A stretch of DNA of 64,000 bases, taken from contig NZ_LNYR01000021.1 in NCBI RefSeq assembly GCF_001467955.1, positions 143,910 to 207,909 on the forward strand. The letters are read 5' to 3'. Position 1 is the stretch's first letter, and each line of letters opens with the position of its first letter. Position numbers and translations under genes: made by a program. The DNA comes from Legionella quateirensis (GTDB lineage: Bacteria; Pseudomonadota; Gammaproteobacteria; Legionellales; Legionellaceae). Under the pieces are notes generated by a model that was given only the letters and a program-made list of their open reading frames with translations, was not told the origin of the DNA and did no database searches. Shown here piece after piece: positions 8,764 to 17,545 of the stretch.

Positions 8764-9558
8764 CTAGATAAATATCATTTTGATGGCCATTAACATTAAT
8801 ATTACGATAAAACCATACCTTAAGTGTTTCACTGGCAAAACATAATTCAATTTAGCACCAAAAGGTGCGATAAAACTACTGCTTATCCCCACTAATAGCA
8901 CTGCTGGCCAGTATATATACCCTGTTGTATAAGGAATATCTGCCATTTCATGCTGACCGGTGATTGCCGATACTAAAGCACCTAGCACTCCGACAGTAAG
9001 AGTACATAAATTGGACACCGAAGAAATTTTTCGAATGGAGACACCACAATGTTCCAGATAAGGGACGATTAAACCACCACCTCCTATACCCAATGAACCT
9101 GAGATCATACCAATTAAATAATTAATTAATCCATTGACCCAATATCCTGGAAATTGTCCTGGCTTTGTTTCATGCTTCTTGGTTAGCATTCTTAAAGTAA
9201 TAAATAATAAAAAAAAGCCAAATATCATTTTCAACCAACTCGTGGGTACAAAATTGGACGCTATTACTCCGGAAATAACCCCGAGAACCAGACCAGGCCA
9301 TATCTTGGCGAATACAGACCAAAGGATTTCACCGATTTTATAATGAACCCTCATAGAAGATAAGGAAGCAAATACCATGATAGCTAATGAAGTAGCTGCG
9401 GCAACATGCATTATACTATTTTCAGGAATTAAATGATTCAATTGAAAAACTAAAACAAGCCCAGGGACAAGAATGATTCCCCCACCAACACCTAACGCCC
9501 CTGACATTAAGCCTGCAAATACACCAATCAAGATATAAACATATCCATATAAAATCAT
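8764..9558 (-). CDS. TauE/SafE family membrane transporter
   Basis: A 264-residue protein with about eight hydrophobic segments and the two-fold TauE/SafE repeat: GLMSGALGVGGGIILVPGLV near residues 17-36 and GMISGSLGIGGGGLIVPYLE near residues 150-169. The family exports sulfite, sulfoacetate or related anions, but substrates of most members are unknown. The start overlaps the ptsP stop by 4 bases, and lgt follows 14 bases later. This fixed order (rppH-ptsP-TauE-lgt-thyA) occurs in several gammaproteobacteria, so it is likely a core gene. Confidence 0.92.
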   Translation of the reverse strand: MILYGYVYILIGVFAGLMSGALGVGGGIILVPGLVLVFQLNHLIPENSIMHVAAATSLAIMVFASLSSMRVHYKIGEILWSVFAKIWPGLVLGVISGVIASNFVPTSWLKMIFGFFLLFITLRMLTKKHETKPGQFPGYWVNGLINYLIGMISGSLGIGGGGLIVPYLEHCGVSIRKISSVSNLCTLTVGVLGALVSAITGQHEMADIPYTTGYIYWPAVLLVGISSSFIAPFGAKLNYVLPVKHLRYGFIVILMLMAIKMIFI

Positions 9559-11849
9559 GATTTTCCAGCTCGGATTAAACCCCCTAAACCTTCTTCTTCC
9601 AAAGCTTTTTGCAAATGAAATCGTATTTCAGCTGGATGCTCAAACTCCAATACTTCAGCAAGAATCTTGCGGGCATTAGCAATGGCAAAATTCCGAATCA
9701 CCCACTTTACTCGTGGTAAACTGGCTGAGTTCATACTTAACGTATCAAAACCCATAGCAATTAATAAAATTACAGCCAGAGGATCACTGGCCATTTCGCC
9801 ACAGATGCTGACTTCGACCCCAGCAGCATGCCCGCCTTCAACCACCTTAAGCAACACTCGCAACATGGCGGGATGCAAGGCATCATATAATCCTGCAACT
9901 CGAGCATTATTTCGATCTACTGCCAATAGATATTGAGTCAAATCATTACTGCCGACGGAAATAAAGTCAACTCGCTTGGCCATTTCTCTTGCCAGATAAG
10001 CCGCAGCAGGCACCTCTATCATGACGCCCAATTTTGGTTTTTCTATCTCGCATCCTTCCTCTAACAACTCTTCAAAGGCCTGTTCAATCAAATACGTCGC
10101 CTCTTCCACTTCACTCAAATTGGTGACCATAGGCAACATAATTCGCAAATTATTCAATTCTTCACTGGCGCGCATCATGGCGCGAACCTGAACCAGAAAA
10201 ACATCAGGATGATCCAGAGTAATACGAATACCCCGCCATCCCAAATAGGGGTTTTCTTCTTCTACTGGAAAATAGGGGAGCACCTTATCGCCACCGATAT
10301 CCAAAGTGCGCATGGTTACAGAACGGGGAGCGAAGGCTTTCAGAGTCTGTCTGTAAATAATGGTTTGTTCGTCTTCAGATGGAAAGCGATCACGGCTCAT
10401 AAAAGGTACTTCAGATCGATACAATCCGACTCCTTCTGCGCCAACGCTCATGGATAAACCTGCATCCATCGCCAAACCCGTATTCACTTGTAGAGAAACG
10501 CGATAACTGTCCGTAGTTTCTGCTGGTTTATCTCTTAAACTGACAAGGCTTTGATTTAATTCATGCTCTTCCTGTGCTAACTGTTTAAATTCAGCCAAGA
10601 TTGCTTTGGACGGAGAGACATAAACATGGCCATAATAACCATCTACAATTAATGCCCGTCGAGAGACCAATTCAACCTTTAAACCACGCAGTCCCATTAC
10701 GGTTGGAACACCCAAGGCCCGGGCTAAAATGGCTACGTGTGAATTGTTCGAACCTTTTGCAGATACCACCCCAGCCAGTTGCCCCTCAGGAACTTCAGCA
10801 AGAGCCGCAGCGGTAACTTCTTCACCAATTAAGACAGTACGTTTTGGATAGACAATTTCTTCTCGTTGAGACCATTGCAATTCAGCCAGTACCCGTCGAC
10901 CCAAATCTCGGAAATCGCTGGCACGTTCGCGAAGATAATCATCTTCCATGCTTTCAAACTGAGATACATGCTTTTTAATGACTGTCGCCAAAGCGGCCTG
11001 AGCACTGATTTTCTCATCACGAATAACATGTTCTACTTCTGCACCCAGGCTGTCTTTGTCCAAAATACGCAAATAGACGTCAAATAAGGCATGTTCTTCT
11101 TCAGCAACAGTGGCCTTCATGCGCTTGCTTAACCGTCTCATGTCGTCTCTGGCAGATTCCAGAGCCTCATAAAAAGTGCTCACCTCGTCATCCAATTCCT
11201 CCACAGGATTACGAGGAACGGCATCAATATCTGCCTGAGGGTAAACAACTACGGCTGTTCCAATACCAATTCCCGGTACGCTTCCAATTCCAGAGAGCGC
11301 GGTCTGATTTACTTCAACCTTGCTCACTGCACCTAACGGTTTAGGCTGGGTCAATTCTGCTAATTCACCGGTTGCCTCTGCATGGGCAATAATTCCGCCA
11401 AGTTGCGCAGCCAACGTAATTAAAAAGGATTCCTCGGCATCATCAAAACAACGTTGTTCAACCTGCTGAACAATTAAAACGCCATAGAGTTTCCTGTGTT
11501 GGATAATGGGTACACCCAAAAAGGCATTCAGATGTTCTTCGCCTAACAAAGGATTATGATAAAAATCCGGGTGCGTTGGTGCATCTTTCATATTAATCGG
11601 CTCTTCACGTCGACCTATTAAACCAATAAGTCCACTATCAAGAGCGATACGCACACGAAATTCAGCCTGTTTATTTAATCCCTCTGTGGCAATTAAAACG
11701 TATTCAGCGTGTTTATTATCGATTAGGTAAACGGAAACGGCCTCAGCATTAATGGCTTTATGAATTCGTTGCACCAATATACCAAGAGCCTCGGTTAAAT
11801 GATGGGCAGCGGTGACGTCTTGAACTATCCGTTTAAGTACTTTTAGCAT
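9555..11849 (-). CDS. ptsP: PTS phosphotransferase EI-Ntr (PtsP) with N-terminal GAF domain
   Basis: A 764-residue protein. Residues about 1-165 form a GAF domain, which separates PtsP from sugar-PTS enzyme I. Then come the EI N-terminal domain (about 185-330) and the phospho-histidine loop SAKGSNNSHVAILARALGVP near residues 365-385. The PEP-binding barrel holds GVGLYRSEVPFM, DIGGDKVLPYF, MIEVPAAA and SVGSNDLTQYLLAVDR. It autophosphorylates from PEP and feeds the nitrogen-type regulatory PTS. Its partners (NPr, EIIA-Ntr) are not in the window. It abuts rppH with no gap and overlaps the TauE-family gene by 4 bases. Confidence 0.97.
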   Translation of the reverse strand: MLKVLKRIVQDVTAAHHLTEALGILVQRIHKAINAEAVSVYLIDNKHAEYVLIATEGLNKQAEFRVRIALDSGLIGLIGRREEPINMKDAPTHPDFYHNPLLGEEHLNAFLGVPIIQHRKLYGVLIVQQVEQRCFDDAEESFLITLAAQLGGIIAHAEATGELAELTQPKPLGAVSKVEVNQTALSGIGSVPGIGIGTAVVVYPQADIDAVPRNPVEELDDEVSTFYEALESARDDMRRLSKRMKATVAEEEHALFDVYLRILDKDSLGAEVEHVIRDEKISAQAALATVIKKHVSQFESMEDDYLRERASDFRDLGRRVLAELQWSQREEIVYPKRTVLIGEEVTAAALAEVPEGQLAGVVSAKGSNNSHVAILARALGVPTVMGLRGLKVELVSRRALIVDGYYGHVYVSPSKAILAEFKQLAQEEHELNQSLVSLRDKPAETTDSYRVSLQVNTGLAMDAGLSMSVGAEGVGLYRSEVPFMSRDRFPSEDEQTIIYRQTLKAFAPRSVTMRTLDIGGDKVLPYFPVEEENPYLGWRGIRITLDHPDVFLVQVRAMMRASEELNNLRIMLPMVTNLSEVEEATYLIEQAFEELLEEGCEIEKPKLGVMIEVPAAAYLAREMAKRVDFISVGSNDLTQYLLAVDRNNARVAGLYDALHPAMLRVLLKVVEGGHAAGVEVSICGEMASDPLAVILLIAMGFDTLSMNSASLPRVKWVIRNFAIANARKILAEVLEFEHPAEIRFHLQKALEEEGLGGLIRAGKS

Positions 11850-12374
11850 CTAGGGCCTATGATTACCTCTTTTCCGTTTCATACCGTAAGGTGTACGGCG
11901 AATTTTTAATAAGGGTTCCAATTCCTTTAAAGCTTGAATATACACTTGTCTCTTAAAAAAGATAACCTGTTGCTCTGGCTCATGAAAATCAATCCAGCGC
12001 CAACTATCAAATTCTGGAGAATCGCTTAAATCCAATCTCACTTTTTGTTCACTGGAAACGAGCTTTAATAAATACCATTTTTGCTTCTGGCCGATAACCA
12101 AAGGTTCACTGCCATGCCGCAAGTATTGTTTCGGAAGTCGGTATTTAAGCCAACGCTTGGTTGAACCCATAACTTCTACATCATGCTTATCCAAACCCAC
12201 TTCTTCATGCAGCTCTCGAAACATCGCCTGTAAAGACGTTTCTCCTGCTGCCAATCCACCTTGTGGAAATTGCCAGGCATCATGCCCGCTCCGTCTACCC
12301 CAAAAAACTCTATCCGAACTGTTGACCAGGATAATTCCTACATTCAACCTGTAACCGGCACGATCAATCACCAT
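11850..12374 (-). CDS. rppH: RNA pyrophosphohydrolase (Nudix)
   Basis: A 174-residue Nudix enzyme. The Nudix box reads GGLAAGETSLQAMFRELHEEVGL, near residues 39-61, preceded by WQFPQGG. The N-terminal DRAGYRLNVGIILVN and the middle WLKYRLPKQYLR are RppH/NudH features. It removes pyrophosphate from 5'-triphosphate mRNAs and so starts RNA decay. It is the first gene of the minus-strand run and is followed without a gap by ptsP, the same coupling as in E. coli and relatives. The ATG at 12374 puts nine residues before the conserved NVGIIL, matching the family. Confidence 0.96.
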   Translation of the reverse strand: MVIDRAGYRLNVGIILVNSSDRVFWGRRSGHDAWQFPQGGLAAGETSLQAMFRELHEEVGLDKHDVEVMGSTKRWLKYRLPKQYLRHGSEPLVIGQKQKWYLLKLVSSEQKVRLDLSDSPEFDSWRWIDFHEPEQQVIFFKRQVYIQALKELEPLLKIRRTPYGMKRKRGNHRP

Positions 12375-12454
12375 GATGTCACTGCTTAGACTAAACCGTT
12401 AATATCCTGATTTTTCCACAAAGTACAAGACCTTGGCAATTAATTCTGAAAATA

Positions 12455-13591
12455 TTATTGGAGTCCGTAGTCAGAGCGTACATTTTGCACATAAGAATCG
12501 CCCCTTTTTTCTTGAAAACTATTAGGATTCGGGTATAGCAGATATAAATTACCACTACCATAATAGGCTGGCTTTTCCTCCGGAACTAAAACGATTTGAT
12601 GAACTGCAGCCTGCCCCTGAATGTTGCGAATTAAATCGCCTAACTCTACATCAGCGTTCTTTAAAATTGCGAGCTTTAAATGCTCCATTTGATCCTGCAT
12701 GGTTAATGAAAAAGTAGATAACTCCGTGGTTAAGACAAAAAAATAGTCTTGATTCAAAGACAATGAACCAGCAATCACGTAAGTATAGCTGTAATATCGG
12801 GCAACCAGTTCACTAAGCAAACCAATTACAAACGGACTCCAGCCATCACCAAGCCAGGTCTTATCCGGAAAAGCTGTCGTACTTTCAATTAATTTTAATC
12901 CTGTACACTTAATCGCTTGGCAAATAACAGCCAAGGCTTTTTGCAATTGATCCGCAAAGGGTTCTTTCCAGGCATTTACTTTGATATGTTGCTCTTTCAG
13001 TCTATTTTGAATAGACAATGCGCTCTGATAATATGCTCTTAAGTACTTACTGTAGTCCCCATCGGGTACAGGTCCGGCATAATATTTTTGGGCTAAATCT
13101 CTGACCTCAACAAGAAAATCTTCATATTCTTGAGTCTGAACATGTGGGTCTTGCAATAAAGTGCGATAAATTTGCTCCATACCAATACAGATTCTGCAGG
13201 CACTCAAGGCAATAGCCAGCTTATTCATGAATTCAACAGTTTCTGGCTTTAAACCCTCTGAATAATTAAATACAAAATAATCGCCATCTTGTTCTAACCC
13301 CAGACCTAAGCCACATTCTTGAATGGTTTGGGTAAATTGCACCAAATTATCAAATTTTTTCTGCAAAAATTGATTCATTACAGGTTCCTGCTCTACATTA
13401 CCGGCTACATAATGTGTCACTTCCAGGATTTTATCTTTATTGGTTTCATTAAAAAAATGATTGGTTATACTCAGTAACATGTTTGCAGTAGCCGTCTTAT
13501 AATGTTCATGCCTGGCCACTATTGGATCTACCGCTGCTTTTATTTGTTGTTTTAACACTTCCGCGCTTGTTGAATCCCATTTTTGCAGCAT
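12455..13591 (-). CDS. Unknown protein; candidate Dot/Icm effector
   Basis: About 378 residues and mostly soluble; I find no known domain. It is predicted helical up to about residue 240, with a less polar segment WLGDGWSPFVIGLLSELVARYY near residue 250, and a Tyr/Pro-rich C-terminus (PAYYGSGNLYLLYPNPN). Three ATGs lie in a row at 13597-13591. An AGGGAG Shine-Dalgarno sits directly before them, so spacing favours the last one; a start at 13612 would bury that site. A TTGACA with a weak -10 lies upstream. It is transcribed away from ansA with its own promoter, and I cannot name an orthologue outside Legionella. The effector label rests on context only. Confidence 0.55.
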   Translation of the reverse strand: MLQKWDSTSAEVLKQQIKAAVDPIVARHEHYKTATANMLLSITNHFFNETNKDKILEVTHYVAGNVEQEPVMNQFLQKKFDNLVQFTQTIQECGLGLGLEQDGDYFVFNYSEGLKPETVEFMNKLAIALSACRICIGMEQIYRTLLQDPHVQTQEYEDFLVEVRDLAQKYYAGPVPDGDYSKYLRAYYQSALSIQNRLKEQHIKVNAWKEPFADQLQKALAVICQAIKCTGLKLIESTTAFPDKTWLGDGWSPFVIGLLSELVARYYSYTYVIAGSLSLNQDYFFVLTTELSTFSLTMQDQMEHLKLAILKNADVELGDLIRNIQGQAAVHQIVLVPEEKPAYYGSGNLYLLYPNPNSFQEKRGDSYVQNVRSDYGLQ

Positions 13592-13708
13592 CATCATCTC
13601 CCTGACATCCACTGGCTTTAATTTCTACATTGCAGCACTAAAGCTGTCAAGTGTTCTAATAGTAAAATACTCAAATTTGTTTTTTTCGCTATCCCTAAGA
13701 AAGAGCGA

Positions 13709-13714
13709 TATAAT
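13709..13714 (+). promoter_or_regulatory. Likely -10 box for ansA
   Basis: TATAAT lies 27 bases upstream of the ansA start within AGCGATATAATTG. The -35 region is poorly conserved. This gap also holds the leader of the divergent minus-strand gene. Confidence 0.5.
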
Positions 13715-13741
13715 TGAAACAAATAACTTAAATCGATTTCC

Positions 13742-14755
13742 ATGAATAAACGCATATTAATTATCAATACTGGCGGAACCATCAGCAGTGTCAAAACTCC
13801 CAATGGCTATGAACCATCACCTGGTTATGTAGAAACAGCCATGGCTCAAATACCCACATTGAAACATAAAGACATGCCCGAATACGTCGTTAAGGAATAC
13901 CAACCCTTGCTTGACTCCTCCAATATGACCGTCCATGAATGGAATCGTATCGCCAACGATATTGCTCATGAATACGATCACTTCGATGGTTTTGTCGTTT
14001 TTCATGGCACCGATACCATGGCTTATACCGCATCTGCTTTGTCGTTCATGCTGGAGCATTTAGGCAAGCCAGTAATCGTAACGGGGTCGCAAATTCCTTT
14101 ATCCGAAGTACGTAATGATGCCATTGATAACGTCATTACATCTCTATGGTTGTGCGCTCATCAGCCCATCCACGAGGTCTGCATCTATTTTAATCAGCAT
14201 TTATTGCGTGGTAACCGTTCGCAAAAAATCAGCGCCCAGCGTTTTAATGCCTTTGACTCTCCCAATTTCCCTCACCTGGCGACTATTGGTATAGACATCG
14301 AACTGCATCAGCATCTTTTACAAAAACCGCCGCAAAAGCCATTTCGCCTGCAAACCATTACCCCACAATTTATAGCCAACTTTCGATTGTTCCCAGGTTT
14401 TGCAACGGATGTTTTAGCCTATATTTTAAATCAACCCTTACGAGGATTGATCCTGGAAACCTATGGCGCAGGAAATGCCCAAAACAATGATCCCCGTTTT
14501 TTAAAACTACTTACAGAGGCCTGTGAACGCGGTGTCATCATTATTAACTGCACGCAATGCCAGCAAGGTCATGTAGAAATGAGTCAGTATGCAACGGGAC
14601 ATACTTTAAAACAGGCAGGATTAATCAGCGGCCACGATATGACTCCTGAAGCCGCTCATTGCAAGTTATTGTATTTATTGAGTAAAAAACTCGGTATTCC
14701 TCAGGTCAAAGCATTGATGGAAACTGATTTATGCGGAGAATTGCATCATTCTTAA
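13742..14755 (+). CDS. ansA: Type I (cytoplasmic) L-asparaginase
   Basis: A 337-residue protein with no signal peptide, as expected for cytoplasmic AnsA. The first catalytic Thr lies in INTGGTISS near residues 8-16. The second triad region is VVFHGTDTMAYTASALSFML near residues 84-103. VTGSQIPL and EVRNDAIDN follow. The enzyme splits asparagine into aspartate and ammonia, and aspartate use fits an amino-acid-feeding organism. It has its own promoter, and the downstream side holds a palindromic repeat and a convergent gene. Confidence 0.95.
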   Translation: MNKRILIINTGGTISSVKTPNGYEPSPGYVETAMAQIPTLKHKDMPEYVVKEYQPLLDSSNMTVHEWNRIANDIAHEYDHFDGFVVFHGTDTMAYTASALSFMLEHLGKPVIVTGSQIPLSEVRNDAIDNVITSLWLCAHQPIHEVCIYFNQHLLRGNRSQKISAQRFNAFDSPNFPHLATIGIDIELHQHLLQKPPQKPFRLQTITPQFIANFRLFPGFATDVLAYILNQPLRGLILETYGAGNAQNNDPRFLKLLTEACERGVIIINCTQCQQGHVEMSQYATGHTLKQAGLISGHDMTPEAAHCKLLYLLSKKLGIPQVKALMETDLCGELHHS

Positions 14756-14833
14756 CGGTGAAAAAAGAAATAATTAATTTCAAGCACGCGTCAGTACTCC
14801 GCATGGCGTAACGTGTCAATAGCCCTATAAAGC

Positions 14834-14920
14834 AACGCCATCCTGAACATTGCAAGGGATCTCCAAAACCAGACTCAGTACCGCTTCAAGGAGATCCCTC
14901 ACGATGTTCGGGATGACGTT
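14834..14920. repeat. Palindromic repeat, ATCC(C/T)GAA...GGGATCTCC family
   Basis: Arms of about 29 bases (CCATCCTGAACATTGCAAGG on the left and TCACGATGTTCGGGATGACG on the right, joined through GGGATCTCC/GGAGATCCC) enclose a variable core. It lies between the convergent ansA and the 14976 gene, where the hairpin may act as a transcription stop or mRNA stabiliser. It is one of about six copies in the window. Confidence 0.8.
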
Positions 14921-14975
14921 CCTATGACTAATTGCACATATTGGGTTTAATCCCAATTCTTTCAGCTACTTTCAA

Positions 14976-15830
14976 TTATATCGTTGCTTTACTAATAGCA
15001 CCTTCATCTAGCTCAGAAGGTCTAAATTCCAACTCGGTCATCTCTTTAACCAAGCTATCTGCTAAATTAAACAGTTTACCAAAACGCCCCTCACTGGGAT
15101 TAAATAATGTAGTAGGCACTTTAACTGAAAAGATCCCCCCCAAGGACAGAAATGGAATACCAAAACTGGAACTTGATTTTGGAGTGATAATAGACAAATT
15201 ATCCATGGATAAGTCTTTAAGAGCTTCTTCAGCTCTTTTCCTCCGTTCACTCAATCCATACTCTGGTCGAATTCGCTCGCTTAACGATTGAATTCTTGAA
15301 AGAACTGCCGCTTCTTTATCAGTTCGAATCTTTAAATCTATATTATTAGAAGGCTTAAAAATCTCTTCACCTAAATAACCTGCCGCAGTAAAATATATAA
15401 TATCTTCGGGTGTGTTATAAAATCGATGGTTAATTAACCTTAATTTTCCCGAACTAGCTGACTCAGAACCCTCTGGCTTGTTATATTTATCCAGTTTGGC
15501 AAAAAAAGCATTGGTGTGAAAAATTAAATCGCTCATCATTTTCAGGGTTTCACCCTCGTCCCGAGGTTTATCATGTGCTTCTTGTTTGTTTTGAATCTGT
15601 ACGCGAAAATCCTCTATCAATTTAGTAATGGTTTTAGAGTCGGCCTCATCATCTCCAGTCCCAACAAAGCTGACAATTTTAGTCTCTAGCCCATCAATGA
15701 TGTATTTTTTCTCTAATGATAATGCTTGATTATAAATACTGGGATGATTCGATTGGTATTCCAATGTACTCGAAATTGAATTTAATTGCTCTTTGATTAA
15801 TTTTATTAAAACTTTTAGAAATATTGTCAT
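14976..15830 (-). CDS. Unknown protein; candidate Dot/Icm effector
   Basis: A 284-residue protein that is hydrophilic and Lys/Glu/Ser-rich, mainly helical in its first 130 residues, with no domain I recognise. A short hydrophobic patch (FGIPFLSLGGIFSVKVPTTL) near residues 223-242 could be a membrane-binding or amphipathic element. The tail is acidic. A good AAAGGAG Shine-Dalgarno precedes the ATG at 15830, and a TATAAT-like -10 (AGTATAATAAA) lies about 35 bases upstream. It is flanked by a repeat on one side and glmU, divergently, on the other. The effector label is inferred from codon style, orphan status and setting. Confidence 0.55.
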   Translation of the reverse strand: MTIFLKVLIKLIKEQLNSISSTLEYQSNHPSIYNQALSLEKKYIIDGLETKIVSFVGTGDDEADSKTITKLIEDFRVQIQNKQEAHDKPRDEGETLKMMSDLIFHTNAFFAKLDKYNKPEGSESASSGKLRLINHRFYNTPEDIIYFTAAGYLGEEIFKPSNNIDLKIRTDKEAAVLSRIQSLSERIRPEYGLSERRKRAEEALKDLSMDNLSIITPKSSSSFGIPFLSLGGIFSVKVPTTLFNPSEGRFGKLFNLADSLVKEMTELEFRPSELDEGAISKATI

Positions 15831-15949
15831 TGCTCTACTCCTTTAACGGCAACTTATTTATTATACTAATCCTGACATCATTAACTTTGAAACAGACTGG
15901 TTATTTCAACTCCTATTTATGTAACCTAACCTAGGAAATCACAAATCTC

Positions 15950-17332
15950 ATGAATTTACAAATTATTATTTTAGCTGCAGGGAAAGGCAAAAGAATGTAT
16001 TCCGATACACCTAAAGTCCTTCATCCGTTAGCGGGTAAAGCAATGCTTGCTCGGGTAGTAGAAACTGCGCAGCAGCTACATCCAGATGCAATCCATATTA
16101 TTTATGGTCATGGTGGTGAACAAATAAAGAATTCACTCCCTGATTTACCTGTGAATTGGGTTTATCAGGCAGAACAACTGGGCACCGGCCATGCCGTGAT
16201 GCAAGCTTTGCCTCATATACCACCTCAAGCACAAGTCATTGTGTTATCTGCTGACGTTCCACTCATACAAGTGGATACCCTTCAAGCTCTACTTGAATGC
16301 GGCAAATCAACACATTCACATCAATCTGTTCTGGCACTCCTGGTCGCAAACCTCGAAGACCCAAGCGGTCTTGGGCGTATCATTAGAAACAACCAAGGTG
16401 AAATTTATGCCATTGTAGAAGAAAAGGATGCAAATGAGCAAGAAAAGAAAATAAAAGAAATATATACGGGCATCTGTTGCGCTAAAGCCGCCGATTTAGA
16501 AGTATGGCTTCCGAAATTGGGCAATAATAATGCCCAAGGCGAGTATTATTTAACCGAGATCATCGCTTTGGCAGTACAAAATCAAACCCCTATAACCTCA
16601 TTAACTGCCCGGAACAATTTTGAAGTCCAGGGTGTTAATAACCGTTTGCAATTACAGCAACTGGAGAGAATATGGCAAAAACGAATTGCTGAACAATTTT
16701 TGGAACAAGGTGTTGGGTTGGCAGACGCCAATCGCTTTGACCTGCGTGGTGATCTTGTTTGTGGTAAAGACGTATACATTGACATTAATTGTGTCTTCAC
16801 AGGCACTGTAGTGCTGGGAGATGGCTGCATTATAGGGCCTAACTGCTGCTTAACGGATGTAACCCTGGGGGCTGGATGTACCGTCTATGCAAACAGTGTA
16901 CTGGAGGGCTGCCAGATAGCGAATAATTGCGATATTGGACCGTTTGCACGACTTAGAACAGGCACGCAATTAGCAGCAGAGTGTAAAATAGGCAATTTTG
17001 TTGAAACTAAAAAAGCCGTATTTGATGAAGGCAGCAAAGCCAGTCATTTAAGTTATCTTGGTGATGTGAACATCGGTAAAAAAGTCAATATTGGAGCAGG
17101 GACTATTACTTGTAATTACGATGGGGTAAATAAACATCAAACCGTTATTGAGGATGGTGTTTTTGTTGGCTCTGATACTCAATTGGTTGCGCCTGTTACT
17201 GTTGGTAAAAATGCCACTATCGGTGCCGGAAGCACCATTCGCAAAAATGTTCCGCCAGAAGAACTCACTCTAACTGAGTCCAGGCAAAAAACATTGTATG
17301 GTTGGAAAAGACCTACGAAAAAAGAACCGTAA
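15950..17332 (+). CDS. glmU: Bifunctional GlcNAc-1-P uridyltransferase / GlcN-1-P acetyltransferase
   Basis: 460 residues, the usual GlmU length. The N-terminal uridyltransferase has LAAGKGKRMYSDTPKVLHPLAGK near residues 7-29, with GHAVMQA and LSADVPLI. The C-terminal left-handed beta-helix shows hexapeptide repeats from about residue 250 to 430, and the catalytic region NIGAGTITCNYDGVNKHQT near residues 378-396. It makes UDP-GlcNAc for peptidoglycan and LPS. It is divergent from an effector candidate and convergent with a membrane protein. Confidence 0.98.
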   Translation: MNLQIIILAAGKGKRMYSDTPKVLHPLAGKAMLARVVETAQQLHPDAIHIIYGHGGEQIKNSLPDLPVNWVYQAEQLGTGHAVMQALPHIPPQAQVIVLSADVPLIQVDTLQALLECGKSTHSHQSVLALLVANLEDPSGLGRIIRNNQGEIYAIVEEKDANEQEKKIKEIYTGICCAKAADLEVWLPKLGNNNAQGEYYLTEIIALAVQNQTPITSLTARNNFEVQGVNNRLQLQQLERIWQKRIAEQFLEQGVGLADANRFDLRGDLVCGKDVYIDINCVFTGTVVLGDGCIIGPNCCLTDVTLGAGCTVYANSVLEGCQIANNCDIGPFARLRTGTQLAAECKIGNFVETKKAVFDEGSKASHLSYLGDVNIGKKVNIGAGTITCNYDGVNKHQTVIEDGVFVGSDTQLVAPVTVGKNATIGAGSTIRKNVPPEELTLTESRQKTLYGWKRPTKKEP

Positions 17333-17434
17333 CGCAGCACATCAGTGCTAAGGTCTCTTTTGCTTTTCAACCCGATAGGCAGTAAAAAACTATAAATAAC
17401 TTTAGGTTGTGTACCTTCTCAATTTGTTCTGGCA

Positions 17435-17532
17435 ACGTCATCTCGAACGAAGTGAGAGACCTCCTTCAAAGTGGCAGCATAATCACTTGGTGTCACAATC
17501 AGGAGATCCCTCGTTTCACTCGGGATGACGGT
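17435..17532. repeat. Palindromic repeat, GTCATC..GAAC...GATCTCC family
   Basis: The left arm ACGTCATCTCGAACGAAGTG and right arm TCGTTTCACTCGGGATGACG flank a longer core than the 14834 copy. It sits between the convergent glmU and VUT-family genes, in place of a classic terminator. Confidence 0.8.
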
Positions 17533-17545
17533 TGTTTTACTGATG

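Noticed and set aside
13618..13803. 61-codon minus-strand frame across the ansA start
   Set aside because: It overlaps the ansA promoter and first codons and lacks a ribosome site.
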